From: Strobilurus pachycystidiatus
Lineage: Eukaryota; Basidiomycota; Agaricomycetes; Agaricales; Physalacriaceae
Assembly (NCBI GenBank): GCA_019915135.1
Contig: JAHLMK010000011.1
Span: 1,302,001 to 1,366,000 of the forward strand
Direction of reading: 5' to 3'
Length of the DNA stretch: 64,000 bases
The stretch's first letter is position 1, and every line of letters begins with the position of its first letter. The translations under genes and the position numbers were made by a program. Below the pieces are notes generated by a model. That model saw nothing but the letters and a program-made list of their open reading frames with translations. It was not told the origin of the DNA and did no database searches. This document shows, one piece after another, positions 25,701 to 38,300 of this stretch.

Positions 25701-28205
25701 TGAGAGGGAGGGTATGGCGGCGAGTGCGATCAAAGAATTCTGCGAGGCTTACGCCCATCAGCTTGCAAGCTTCCACCAAGACCTGGTTCTCCTGGAACAG
25801 CAAGTATGGTGCGATCAGCTCCATATGTGGGCTGAGCAACGGCCATGGGGACTTCTTCTGATAGAGCTTCGTGAGCTTTAGTATCTGAAAACATTTTAAC
25901 AGTATGCGTTAGCGGCAGAGAAGTTGGCCTACCTGGCAGGCAGCTTCGGCTTTGAGGATTGGGTTCGATCGTCGAAGTTGGGCCACCAAGAAACATAACA
26001 CAAAGGCAAGCGCTTCCTTCACACTGGAGTCACAGGTTGGTGAGCTTTTGGGTGAATGACACCCGAAGATCTTGCTTACTCTCCACATAAACCGACACTG
26101 ATGGTCAAAGTCTCCTTGCACGTAAGCTTGGCACCGTCTACAATCGCATGCAGCCGATCAAAAACCTCCTCCAGAAGCAGTGTCGACTTCTTGAGACTTT
26201 TCGACAGGCAAGTGATGACGGCTTTCAGCGCAACTCTATATGACAAAAGTCGAAAGGGAACATAAGGTTTCGAGAGCAATACGCTACGTACCCGGCGGCC
26301 AGTCTTACACTTCTGTTGACATCGGTGAGGCCTGAGAAGATCGCCTTGAACACATCAACGGAGTTTTCGTCTGCATCAAACAGGTCCTTCGAGATGATAT
26401 GGGCAGCGCATCTGAAGGCCTGCCTACGAACCTCAGCCGTTGCTTCTGTATCGGTGCCTCCGAGCATCAGTTTCATGAAGCCTTGGTACAGCGGCAGAGC
26501 CGACACTCGCATAGCTGGCAGAGTGGAGATGAGCTTTTGCACTTTCGGCATCATTCCCAGACGCCATTCAACTGGTTTCGATCGTCTGCATGGTCAGAGT
26601 CAGTCATTCTGAAGGACCGATATCAGAAAGACAAACCTAGTCAATTTGGACGTCGTGTCATCGAGGATCCGTTGAATATATCGCTCGTCGTCAAGATTCT
26701 GATCATCCTCCATCCAACTAATCTCTTCAGGAAGGAGCACATCCTGTAGTGCTGCTCGGGCTATTGTTCGCCAGTCCTGCTCTGGCGGAGTCCGAGAAGG
26801 TGATGATGACACTAGGGACTGGGAGTTGAAGCGTTGTTGAATGAGTTCTGAAATAGCGGCGTTTCGTGGACCGAGATTGAGTCTTTTCATTTGGTCTTGA
26901 GCCAAGGAGAGACATGGGAGATCGACGTGTTGCGCCGTGGCATAGACGAAGGAGAACGCTACTTTCTGGGAACGTCAATACGACTCAGGAGCGATGAATT
27001 ACAAAGAAAGACGAACCGAAATCGCCTCTGGGCTGGAACATTTTTCCAACATCGCCAGAATATTGAGCAGATCGTACTGCGAGGGTGGGACGAAAGCCTG
27101 CGACTGGAAGATCTCTTGCAGGTGGACATCGAGACGCTCCCATCCCGACTGGCCACTTCCATCCAGCCGATGCCGAAGGAGCGTGTAGTTCCACTCGAAA
27201 ACGGACCGATGAAGACCCAGCACATTTCCTAACTGCATGGAATGTCTCAACGTCGAGAGAAGGAGACGAACTCGAGGAGCAGTCTCCAAGGAACACGGCT
27301 CGGCGAGTAGATGCTCGAATAACGTTCTAGCGTATTGGGCAATCCGGAAGGAAAAGTCTTTGATAAACCAGGGAACGGCCGAGGACGACTCGGACGAGAT
27401 AAAAGAGGTCCAGACTTCTAACATCTGGACGAAGAAGTTGTAAGCAACACCCGAGCTCTCGAGCTTTATCATCGTCATATGTATATCTTGCGTCTTGTCC
27501 TGTAACTATCGTGGTGTTAGAGACGTCGGCAAACAATATACCAGAGACGCACTTGAACATCCTTCTCTGTCGCAAAGCAAGTGCCGCTCTTCATGTGAAA
27601 GTAAATTGGAAAAGAGTGAGATGCGGTTTTACTGAGCAAGACTGACCCAGAAAAGATGAGAAGGAGAAGGGATAGTATGAGAGATGCAACGAACTGGATG
27701 CAGCTTCCACGTTCCCGCAAAGAAGATCCCTGAGTCTTATGATATGCCCTGCTGGGGGAATATCATTTGGAAACTGTCCACCAAGAACGCGCAGAAGAAA
27801 GACAGTCTTATTGAAAGTGTCCGTGTAGAGCTGGGACGCGTGCGCGCGCACGTCGTCCTGAAGCGTGTCCATCCATGTGTAGACCACCGCACTGAAGCCC
27901 GCCATCGCATGCACCAGCGCACTGATCGTGTCGTCAGACAAAGTGACATTGTTGCGCTCAACAGCGCCTGCCAGTCCGTTGACGCCCCTCATCGCAATGC
28001 GCACCAAATCCAATTTGTCCTCGAGCGCGAGCCATTGACCGTGGCCGTGTGGAATGAAGTCCGCCAAGAAATATTGCGCCAGGCGGACGATGTTCGTGAC
28101 TACGGTGTCGTCGATCTGCACGTCGGGGCGCTCGACGTGCGCGAGCAAGGCGTCCATGAGCTGGGGATCCCAGCCCCTCTCTGCGTTGGTCTGATTTACA
28201 GACAT
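19800..28205 (-). CDS. ATR/Mec1/Rad3-type PI3K-like checkpoint kinase
   Basis: A giant many-exon gene read leftwards from the ATG at 28205 to the stop at 19800. Colinear open exons fill the interval. Around 24.9-25.3 kb lies a UME-type segment ([15 protein letters not shown]). Helical-repeat FAT sequence spans about 22.4-24.3 kb. The kinase N-lobe near 20.8-21.1 kb has KKITVRGS and [20 protein letters not shown]. The catalytic loop [13 protein letters not shown] (about 20,360-20,390) and [12 protein letters not shown] (DFN in place of DFG, as in ATR) follow. The FATC end is completed by a 12-codon last exon (19835-19800) reading [14 protein letters not shown]-family kinases sense RPA-coated single-stranded DNA and start the S/G2 checkpoint with an ATRIP/Ddc2 partner. 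Expected length is over 2,000 aa. I did not resolve every internal intron, especially between 26.6 and 27.8 kb, but saw no unavoidable frame break. The N-terminal 200 residues are poorly conserved and the start is the least certain part. Confidence 0.92.
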
Positions 28206-29939
28206 TGCAGGACAGAGCTAGCGCGTGACCATCAAAGGTTGTGGTCAGAGTTGAGACGCGTTGCTTGGCCTTGTTTACAGAATTCTGTTTCGTCTCAACC
28301 TCCTTCAGTCATCCTGCTTTTTTGGAACAGGCCTCTGCGCTGCTAAAATTGGGGGAGATTCGCGTGCACCATCCAATATCCTCTGCTCTCCTTGCCGGCG
28401 TTTGCTTATGATTTACACAACAGCGGTGCCTTGCTGTTGCTCGTTCTCGACATGTCAGCATCGACGCTTGCTCATACAGTTACAGTAGGACAGGTTACCT
28501 GGCTACTCGACATGTGCTGCATCATTATCGCGCAAAACTGCATTGGCGGACTAGTCGACGACAATAATCATGAACTGTTCTCACTGCCGAAGAGCCTACG
28601 CAACGAGACCGGCTGGCTCGCATACGCGTCAATGTGATCCTTCTCGTCGCCAATCGAACGACTCACTTACACCAACTTGGAGTACCCAATGTACAAAAGG
28701 CCTGGACGGACGCTGCCTGATGACAGGTGCCACATCCAGGCTTCTAGTCTCTCACCTTGTTCCAGCGACTGAATCCCACAGGGTATGTCTTCGTCCGATA
28801 GACTATCCCCCTTCGAGTTGTTGACAGGATGCCTGCGCATTGCAGTTCGTTGCGCATCGGGTATGCGATCTCGCTGAGGGTCGGACGCTGAGCGCTGATA
28901 GTCCACTTATCTTCCAACAATATAACGGCTCATGCGGACTTGATTCTCGATGCCCCCTCTTTGTGATCAATCCCTTCGACCATCACATATTTCACGTCGC
29001 GATCAAAGGATACTACTTGGCTCTTTATCACCATCTCCGCGCCACGACCATCCTGTTTTTTGCACAGTCAGCTATACATAAACAACTTGAACGATGCAGA
29101 CGGCGACACAGCCTTCAAGCGAGCAAAGGAAACGGGACAGTGATCGCACCAACGAAGGTGACGACGACGACGGCTGTCACAGTGGCGATAGCGACAGCAA
29201 GGCCCGCCAGAGCGGTGGCAATGGTTTCGGCCAGCCATCAGCTCCTCCCAATTAAGACTCGCGGCGTACAGTTGGAACCACAGTGCTCCCCTTCCCGACG
29301 AAGATCTGGACCTTATGGCTTCCCTCGATCCAGAGTTGGAATGGCGCCGACAAGAAGGTAAACCATTCAATCCATGGTAGCTACATCTCTAATTCTACTT
29401 GAATAGGCCACTCCAGTTCTCATGGCAATGGATATGTGGGGTTTTCACGTGTCGCTCAACTGGAACATGATTGGCGGGAAGCACATTCAGAGGTGCCACT
29501 GCCAGCCAGCAGTCAAGGATGCGAGAATTTCGAGGGTACGAGAAGCGGACAACGAACAGGCCTAAGCAAATTAAATGTCCTCTATAATATCAATTTGGAG
29601 AATGGATGGGCGTGGCCCTCGTGATCATTGTGCTTTGACTAGAGGAAGATAAGCAAAGGCAGCAAGCTAGCAAAGCATGAAAGGTTTAGTGTACCATAGC
29701 GGGAGAGTTCCGTTGTCCTCCTTCGGGCTGGCCTCGGGCATCAAGCAGTGTGACCGAACAGGCTTGCTCAGCTTATGTTATGGCCAACGGCCCCACATCG
29801 GGCCCGGTTGAGCTCCGCAGTGTACTTACCAGTATCAGCATACCCAGCGCGAATAAAAGGAGTGCAAGAGGAAGCTTCGATAGCAAAGCAGCTCTTGAAT
29901 TCCCTTCATTGTTGCATCAGCCGCAACCTCATCAGTATC
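28206..29939. other. intergenic, possible small ORF fragments
   Basis: About 1.7 kb between the ATR-like gene and the first tautomerase. It contains a short ATG frame at 29094 rich in Asp and Ser, and a following open stretch ending at a donor-like gtaaac (about 29358). These could not be joined into a gene with recognisable content. The part next to 28205 should hold the ATR promoter. Confidence 0.45.
29760..29772 (+). promoter_or_regulatory. shared 13-bp element upstream of tautomerase gene 1
   Basis: The sequence aggcttgctcagc lies about 170 bp before the ATG at 29940. It is repeated exactly, in the same orientation relative to the gene, before the paralog that starts at 39973. A TATA-like aataaaag (29852-29859) lies between it and the start. 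It is either a conserved control element or residual homology from the gene duplication. Confidence 0.4.
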
Positions 29940-30521
29940 ATGCCTCTTCATCGTCTCTACGTTCCTCCCGGACTCTACTCCGCCGACGACAAGGCGAATC
30001 TCGCAGAGGCCATCACCAATATATACACACAGAAGGTGGTGCCTCTCCCTGCCTTCTATGTGGTTGTCCTCTTCATCGATGTGAAAGAAGAGGACTACTT
30101 CGTGGGAGGGAAGAAAGCAACGCAGTTTGTGCGCGTCGTTGTGGATCACCTAGCTCGTCAGTTCTCGAGGTAAATCACACAGTTTAGTAGATCGTCGGGT
30201 TTATGCGACGTTCCTAACAACGCGTCTTTCTTCCATAGACATGCAGACCCCAACCTGCATAAGGCCAAATTCATGGCCATGTACGAGGAAGCGATCCAGC
30301 CATTTACGAAGGACCGAGGCTTGGATTGGGAAGTCGCGATCATTGAAGGAGATGTGAGTCTTTAGCGCATTCCCTCGTTGGTCGAAGTGTACTTACGGGG
30401 TGCATCGTAGGCTAATCTGTGGCGCTCAAACGGCCTTATTCCACCGCATGCCATTGGGAACAAAGAGGCGGAAGATCTGTGGGTGAAGGAGAACAGGCCT
30501 GTTCCCTATCAATCTTCGTAG
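29940..30521 (+). CDS. tautomerase-superfamily protein, copy 1 (cis-CaaD/4-OT-like)
   Basis: Three exons (29940-30169, 30239-30353, 30411-30521) give 151 aa. The protein begins MPLHRLYVPPGLYS, so removal of Met exposes Pro-1, the catalytic base of tautomerases. Shared blocks are AFYVVVLFIDVKEEDYFVGG, RVVVDHLAR, PFTKDRGLDWEV and NGLIPPHAIG. This layout fits the fungal putative oxalocrotonate tautomerase family related to cis-3-chloroacrylic acid dehalogenase. Such enzymes tautomerise or hydrate small unsaturated acids; the natural substrate here is unknown. Intron 1 is phase 2 and intron 2 phase 0, identical to the other three copies. The nearest neighbours are non-coding on both sides. Confidence 0.85.
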
Positions 30522-30885
30522 GTTTAGCATATGTACGAATTCTTTGATGTCAGACACCTTCTTGGAAGTCGACAGAAAGATTGTGTGAGAGCCGAAGTTT
30601 GTGCTATCATGATTTCCTAGTACAGCGATTTGGATCCATGTATTCCATGCGATCTGGGTGTGTTTGAAGAAGTCTAGGTTGAAAGCCAAGCCTCAATCCG
30701 CCCAAGAGGAGCTCTTCGCCGCGGATGCACAAAGGACCGTGTCAAAAGGAGATGGACGTCGTTCCTTCATCACAATAGAGGATGTTTTACGAGACTACCG
30801 GACTTACTGAACATAAGAACCACTGGCTTGCCAATACGTCTATCGCCAGGCTGAGGACGCCAGGTGATCACGAGCGATCTACGAA

Positions 30886-30921
30886 TTACAGCTGTTCCCG
30901 AAAAGGTTGTCCATCCGATCA
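30886..30921 (-). repeat. 36-bp inverted duplication, arm 1
   Basis: Identical over 36 bp to the reverse complement of 31579-31614. Both copies are flanked on the same side by a run of eight or more A (T on this strand). Read on the minus strand it encodes ..IGWTTFSGTA.., the same peptide as the other arm. Confidence 0.85.
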
Positions 30922-31578
30922 ATTTTTTTTTGTCATGGTTGCCGGTGCCAAACACAGTACATACGTGTCTTGCACTCATTGCTTCATACCGACTGCTTAT
31001 ATCATTCCATTTTCTTGGAAGCATGCAACATTGGATCCATATCTGCCCTTAGAGCCAGCTTGAACGGGGAAAATGTATCGACACTCTCTGTAATTGGCGG
31101 GAATCCGCGGGATGGGCTGACAGTAGCGCAGTGCTTTGCACCGAGATTGGGTGCGTGCTCAGCATGGCAGAACGGTTCATGAGCTCAGACACGCCCATCC
31201 TAGCCCACGCCAGCCGTCCCCAACGCTACCAGCTCCCGCAGCGCGCTGCGAGCCAATCACCTCGATCCGTCCTGGCCCGCCATAGCCCGCCATTGAGGCA
31301 CTGTTGCTTGTATACACTCTCTAGTCACTCTGGGAGACGCTGCACCCACCTGTCGTTGAATTCTAGCACATCCGGCACCTGAATCAACCATCTACTTGCC
31401 CGATGCTGCACAAACGCGACTAGGGCCTGTGCACTCTCCATAGGCAGTCTGATCACTCAAATCTCTGTCCATATGCCGTAAAGTTACATTAGAGGCATTG
31501 ATACATCCTAAAAGGCAGTAAACTAGTGGTAATATCGCTGTGCTACAATCTCATAGATTTCGACCCAAGAAAAAAAAA

Positions 31579-31614
31579 TGATCGGATGGACAACCTTTTC
31601 GGGAACAGCTGTAA
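31579..31614 (+). repeat. 36-bp inverted duplication, arm 2
   Basis: Plus-strand copy of the element at 30886-30921. It is followed directly by a donor-like gtaagcg overlapping its 3' end and pre-ceded by a nine-A run, as expected if both arms derive from the end of a duplicated coding exon. Similarity fades outside the 36 bp. Confidence 0.85.
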
Positions 31615-32473
31615 GCGAAGTCGCTACTCATTTGTGGTCATTAGGCTCGAGTCGACACATGTTTGGTGCAAGGAGAAACTTGGGAGGTACAGTCTCATGC
31701 CGCCGTCTGCAGTTGGAGGTAAAGACTCGGATGATGCGTTCTCACCGAAAGGGATCGTCCGCAGGATCTATCAATTAAACAATCATGTCAGCAGGGGGCC
31801 TTCGAACATGAAATGTCAGAATCTGTCACGGTGAGAGAATATAACAGTGTGCATTGCCCACAGGCAGACGACATGATGCAAGCTGCAGTAATACCTAGGC
31901 TTGGCAGACACGTAAGTAAAGTATCATTGAACGTCCACTTGCCTTCTATGCCGACCGTGGTAGGGAAAAGGACCAGAGGGACTTTCTGGAATATCGATCA
32001 TGACCCCGAGGCAAGGAGATGAGGCACCACAAGAGCTGGAACATCCGGCGGAGGAGGTTGTGTACTCAAAGTTCTGCGGAAGAGCGCCCGAGTCATGACA
32101 TCGTAGTTGTCCGACCTTGCGCTTTGGGTTTCAAGATGAATGCGAAACAGCAGCTAGTAGGGGAATTCACACCCGTCGACGCGAACCTGAAGTCGATCTT
32201 TGTTGTGTGGCGTTAAGATGGTGGGCGCTTGTACAATATGATGACCCAAAAGGCTGGATACGTGTTGGCTCTGCATCCCTGCTGTGCTTTTGGGCCCACG
32301 AATATGTGAGAACGCGAGTATCCGAGTCTTGATTGGGGATTGGGCAGGCCTTTGGGATCCGACTGGCCGAGCACTGCATCATCGGCACGTGCCTGGCAGA
32401 TCCTGACATTTGTACACTGCTTTCGACTTTCACGACTTGTAATTTAATTCCCTGTCTTGTATCACCACCGTCG

Positions 32474-35109
32474 ATGGATGCGCCCCAGTATCCCCTTGAG
32501 CAGGACCAAGGCCCGCACGCTGGTGGCGATGAGCTCCCCACTTACGACCATCTGGCCGCACAGAATGGACCGAATTCAAGGCTTGTCCACTCCCTAGCAG
32601 CGGCACCTCCCGACTAATTGGTAGCGCATCAGGTTTGGAAGATGGCGCGGATGGATAGAGAAACGGTGCGCACACAGTCAACATATCGGGCCGGCGCTGA
32701 CACCGACGTCAGAGCCGCCGAACGCTATAACGATATCACGCCCGACGAGCGTCGCAGACGGCGGGAGCGCGGCTGGGGCCCTGAGGATCTTGTGAGTGGC
32801 TTTGTCGGAGCCGGACACCTGGATTCACGGCGACTAGGACGTACCCTCCCCCAGCGATATTCCTATTCTGGTCAATGAGCCACCGACGCCCACACCCCAC
32901 CAGCTTCACTTGAGTGCTCTCCAGATTAGGACCGATGATCTCAACAACTATGGCCCGCCTCCGCCGGAGACGCCACTCGATTCCCCGCCACTACCCTCGT
33001 TGACTTCCATCACTCAGAGACTGAGGCCCTCCCATCTCAAGGTCACCCAATTTGGGTCCCGTTTCCTCCCCCACTCCACCTCGCCCATCCGCTGTCTCTT
33101 ACCTCTACTCAGCGGCAAGCTACTCCTTATTGGCCATGACGAGGGTCTCTCTGTTCTCGATACTTATCCTCAAGAGTGGTCCGAAACTGAGGCCGGAATC
33201 AGAATGCAAGGCCCAGAAGAAGCCGTATCTCGTCCAATATGGTATGGAGAAAGGTATGCATTCATTGTCTTGGTTGTCCAATCCACAAAGCAACTCATGT
33301 TGTCAGTGTATATCAGATGTCTCTACTCGAAGTTGAAGAATCTGGAGAAGGTTCTCCTCAGGGTGTCGTCTTAGCTCTTGTTGGGCCGGAACCAGACTCT
33401 CCTTTGAGCAAAGAGGAATCACTAAGAACACTTCGCATGTACAATCTTGCAAGTCTCACAAGTCTCGCCAAGTGGACCATCGCACAAAAGGTAGAATTAG
33501 AACCATATCACGGCGCCTATTACTCATCTATCTGCTTCGAAGGGCACCCGGCCGCTCGACTTGTCTTCGCGTCCAAACAATCAGCCTCAGCAATCGTCGC
33601 CCAACAGCAAAAAGAAAGGACATCGGCAGCAAGGCAGTTTTGCGAAAAGCATAAAATCGTGGATAGACCAGCCCAGTAATACTATCTCGAACGGCAGCCA
33701 CACGTCTTCCTCTTACAACCAACTTCTGTCGCCTGCTTCCATAAGCAATCCTGGTTTTGGCTCTCCTGGAAGTCGTTCAAGTAGTCGCTCTCCATCGCCC
33801 AACCGACATAACTCTGATGATTCGACCTCAAGTTGGGATGTCATAGATGACTTACCATCACGTTGGGCGCTTGATTTTGTACCATTGGCATCGCCTGGCT
33901 CCCGTCTTGCCAGTTCCAACGTGCTATCTTACGCGATATGGAGCAATGGTGACCCGCATCATCCAAGGAGTGGTAGGCTGTTGGCGGTTGCTACCAAGAC
34001 CAATATACTACTATACGAAACGCCGAAGGGAGAACGAGCCTTTCGGTTCCTCAAGGTTCGCTTCAACTCCTGCCTCCAGCTTCTTGAGAGTCTAACACAT
34101 TATTCAGGATTTCTATACCCCAATGCAACCGCGAAGCATCTCCTTCTTTCAACAGGTGGTAGTCGATGTCGCGCGAAGTCCTTCAGACGCTGGCCCTGCC
34201 CGATTTCATTCACATCGACGGTCTGACAGCACGGGTACAATGCGTGGCGAACGCGTGGTCACCTCCCATTCTGGCGCCCTCAGCTACGGCACCCAACTCA
34301 GTCTCTTTGTCATCTTCGACAAAAAGGCCGGCTGGATCCGCCTCACCGACTCCGCAGTCGGGGAATTTGAGCTCTTTGACGACGGGACGGGGCCGCGGCA
34401 CGACAGACATCATCCGCGCGACTCCTCCAGCCCCGTCAGCATACGCAAGTCGCGCATCTCCTTCGATGCGAGTGCTCTCCTTGGGAAGTGGATACCCCTG
34501 AGTCAAATCGAGATACCCATAATGTCGCCGGAAGGACACAACCCTCCACCGACGAAAAAGGTGCACATCCTTACGCGAGGGCGAAAGACTCATATCCTTC
34601 CCTGTCCGCTGCCGACCGGTGTAGGCGCTTGTCGGCCGTTGCGAGCCATCCTGTGGAAAAATGCCCCTGCCAGTGTCTCCGCTAGGGTGTGTACGAACGA
34701 AGTGGGCGATGGGCCCTCGCCGTATTTGCAGCTAGTGGGGTATGGGGACCACGGCATCGAAGTGCAGGAGTTATCACTCAACTTCGTCGGGAAGGGGAAA
34801 GGCAAGGAGCGAGCCGACGATAGCATCTGGGCGGAAGATGATGCTGGCGGAAGTACGGGCTTCCTATGTGTCGGTGGACATTGGGACCAGCCCCATTATT
34901 CACCGTATCACCCGCTGAATCGCTCATATTCAAGTGCTAGCAACATGTCCTATCGCTCTTCCTCCAGCGTGGACTCGTCCGAGCTGATGACAAGGATGGA
35001 GCAGGAGCAGGGCATGTACGCGTGGTGTCGGAAAGGTTTAGAAGACTGGCGTGTATTCTGGCTGGGAGGATCGACAACGGAAGACGATGACACAGACGAC
35101 GATGCATAG
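32474..35109 (+). CDS. conserved basidiomycete protein, possible CNH (citron-homology) domain
   Basis: Seven exons (32474-32580, 32633-32665, 32713-32791, 32838-33253, 33307-33490, 33543-34055, 34108-35109) give about 777 aa. The N-terminus carries FGRWRGWIEKRAAERY, a signature I associate with a basidiomycete-restricted family. It is formed only by splicing three exons, the first through a GC donor. Downstream, LLPLLSGKLLLIGHDEGLSV, VYQMSLLEVEESGEGSPQGV, MYNLASLTSLAKWTI and LSLFVIFDKKAGWIRL resemble the repeated beta strands of CNH domains, which bind small GTPases. No DH, PH or kinase domain is present. Ser/Pro-rich linkers occur around residues 290-350 and near the end. The CNH call is inference from strand pattern. 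The exon model is well supported because all phases agree. Confidence 0.7.
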
Positions 35110-35360
35110 ACTTTACTTCTTCGGGAATTCATACATGACAACATATGAAATTGTAACGATAGCATACAGACATTATATATCATGCCAAAAATTATCTAGT
35201 GTACACAGCGGTAAATTCTGCAATCCATCGCTAGGTTCAAGGACTAGAAAAACTCGTGAATCGCTGGAAGGTGCGAGGAAAGTCCCGATGTGCTAGCAAG
35301 TCCATGCAAATGTCAAAGCAACTACTAAATAACAGGAAGACATAAACTAAGTTAGACTAA

Positions 35361-38300
35361 TCATACATTGTCTGAGGTGGGAGGATAGGCTGATGGGTAG
35401 GACTGCCGCGACGGGCTTGACGAGGACGGTGACAAGCCTGCACCAGGCGCTGAAGCCGAAGAAAGCTTTTGCGTCCGCGCAGGCGCTTGCTGCGGTTTTC
35501 TGACGACCACGAACGACCGCCCGGGAGTCGGTGTCGTTGCAGGTTCCGGTATTTGATCCTCTGGAGGCTTGGTCGGAGAGGAAGAATCAGCGTCGCTGCC
35601 GCTGTGTGGCCGATGGCGACGCAAGTGATACCATGGCTTCTTCCTGGGAGCGTCTGCGTCCGATGCATCATCGTCTGGTGTGCTATGATTGTAAGCGCTT
35701 GGCGGTGGCGTAGGATCCTGCCTCCCAAATCGCGTAGTGCCTGCACCAGTGTTTGCGAAAGATGAAGGACCTGCCGAGACTCCAGCATGCTCGATGATGG
35801 CAGTTTGAGATTTCGTCCGGACGTGGAACGGTGGCATCGCGCCAGGCGGTAGGGAATCATCGCGCTGATGTTCTTGTTGGCGTACAGCATTGATAGCAGA
35901 CAAGGAGGGTGTATCTTCGTCATCGTCGTCGACCCGCCTCAGGGACCCAACGCTGGCGTTGTACTGTGAGGCCTGTTGCCCAATAGATGGGAAAGTCTGT
36001 GTCGAACCGGCCTTGATCGCATAGGGAGAGTCGATATGGGCACGTCCACCACCAACTCGTGAGAATCCGGATGCAGCTGGCTTGGGACTACTGGGTGAGG
36101 GTTCCACCGGGACGTATCCTTTGCCCGTGTTCGTTTGGAATGGCTGCCATGCTCCCATAATATAACCATTCTCGTCGTCACTCTCCTCCTTATACGGACG
36201 AAGCGCATGCTCAGGTTTGAGCACGGACGGTGGAGGCCCAGAGTTCATAGATCCTTTACCAGTCCCAGGACGAATTGGCGACCCCAGGAAGGAAGAAGCG
36301 ACTGAATCCCGATTTCCGGGCTGCGTACTCTTGTACCGTGAGTTTACGCTGTCCTTTCCTTTCTGCGTCCTTTTGGCGTCTGTTCTCGGACGGCGTCTCT
36401 TCCTTTTGCCACCACAGCATCCTGCCAGTCCACAGGCACCAAAGAGACCCGTATCAACAACATGCTTGCTCTGATCGAAGCCGGCGAATCCCAAGATACG
36501 TACGAGGGCCTCAACCAGCTTGACTATAAGCATGAGGAGTAGAGCGAGATACACCAGGGCAAGAATGATGAGTACACCATACGCGACCCATCCGCCTGCT
36601 CCGGTGCCAATGCTGATCTAAAAGAGCAAAGATATTAGAGAGTGTAGACCCGATAACGAAGCACGCTTACTGCTGGGGTCAGAATCAGCAGGAGAACGGC
36701 AATGACGATCCTGGCGACACAGAACAAGAAGCTGATGAGTCCCATGCTGGCGCCGATCCCCCAAGGAAGCCAAACGCTGGTGATTAAAGCCGAGAAAACC
36801 TCAACGACGAGAATGACGATGGCCTGGGCGGTGCCGCTCTTTTGGCCTGCGCCAATCGTGAGACCAAAAGCGACGTTGGTCGCAAAGAACAGTCCAGCAA
36901 ACATTTGGGAGCCGTGTCGATAATGATTGTACAACGGACCTAGCCCAAGAAGGGTCCTCGTCTCATCGTACAACTTGCTTGTCGTTGTCAGACGGACACG
37001 AAGGACCAGGATGGCGGGAAGGATGACAGATATGATGGCAAAGGAAAGTCCAGCAAGCACGACCGATGCCATCGATGCAATGTCCCTGGATAACGTCATT
37101 TGGTAGACGGAGAAAATTGTGATGGGTAAGTGGAAGAGGATAAGGACGCGGACGAGATTTCCATGCAGAATACTTCCGTGGAACGAGCTGATACTGCTTC
37201 GGAACCTCCACCAAGGTTTACGCGTCGAGGTAATGCCGCGCTCTGTTGAACCCGAAAGGGTGAACTTGGAAGATGGCCGTATCATGGGTAGCATTGAGTC
37301 TTTCCCATTGAGCGACTTGCTTTCCTCGGCCGACGCGCCAGCTATTGCAGAACTGTCCAGCAAGTCCTTGCTACCAAAGGCTGAACTCCGAGCGCCGCCT
37401 AAGCGTGTCATGCCCGGACCATTATGTGATTGACCGCCAAAGAGTCCAGCGATGAAACTGGCGATGTGGTCGATGAGCCATACGACGGTTGATAGCGCAA
37501 TGGCGGCCGCGACAATTCCAAGGAACACAACGAGGCAGATGCCGAAGAGGTCCTGGGGCCTGACACCGACGGAGTAGGCGAAGTTGGTCATCCCGTTGGA
37601 AGCATTACGCGGGAGGGTGAATATAGTATTCGGTACAGAAGGATCGAGATAAAGAGCCGAGCTCTTGTCAGTAAGTTGAGTCGAGAAATCCGAAGGAGTG
37701 TCAAAGCCAGGGGTGGACAGCGGATTCCAGTGATGCTCATCGGAACCAGGAGTGACGGAGATATCTGGGGGACGTTTATTAGTGGAAGAGGTGCATTTGA
37801 TGGTGGAAGCTGCCTACTGTAGGAAAGAGTTGCCCACGACGTCTGCGTAAGAAGGGGGTCTACGGAGGCGTAAGAGGTCGGCCGGTGAGAAAAGGGTAGA
37901 TGCTGACAGATAAATTGTGGCCATTCCACGGCGATCATTGCCAGAGCTGAACACCATTGAGTGTGGAATATCACGTCTCGCATAGACGGTGTGCCTGCGA
38001 TGTCGTAAATAGGATTCTCAGTGAATGGCATTGGATTACGCACAGAAGCGAAGCAAAGCGGGGGAGCTCGCGAACCGTTCACCGCTCATTGCGCTTGCGA
38101 GGATGAAGCCCGCACTCTGCACCCGTTCCCACAAGCTTTTCCCGGGCCGACTGATACCGCGGTTCCAGGCCGAAACGATACGCGCAACGCCGACAACGAG
38201 CCAATACGCGATGGCCAGCGCGACAGTGCCCCAGAATATGAACTCAGCGTCGCCATATGGTACATTGTCGGAATGTGGATCGAGTGGAGTAGTGATCATG

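Larger units (their letters stand above)
30522..32473. other. intergenic, holds a 36-bp inverted duplication
   Basis: Nearly 2 kb without a supported gene. The only structured element is a perfect 36-bp sequence present in inverted orientation at 30886-30921 and 31579-31614. The last part before 32474 should contain the promoter of the CNH-like gene. Confidence 0.5.

Noticed and set aside
29094..29625. Asp/Ser-rich short ORF followed by a second open stretch and donor-like sites (possible small gene).
   Set aside because: The pieces do not join in one frame, no family resemblance is visible, and composition alone does not support a gene.
33491..33584. Apparent frameshift in the CNH-like gene.
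   Set aside because: A normal 52-nt GT-AG intron (33491-33542) restores the frame and gives the expected KGTRPLDL-type junction, so no frameshift is needed.
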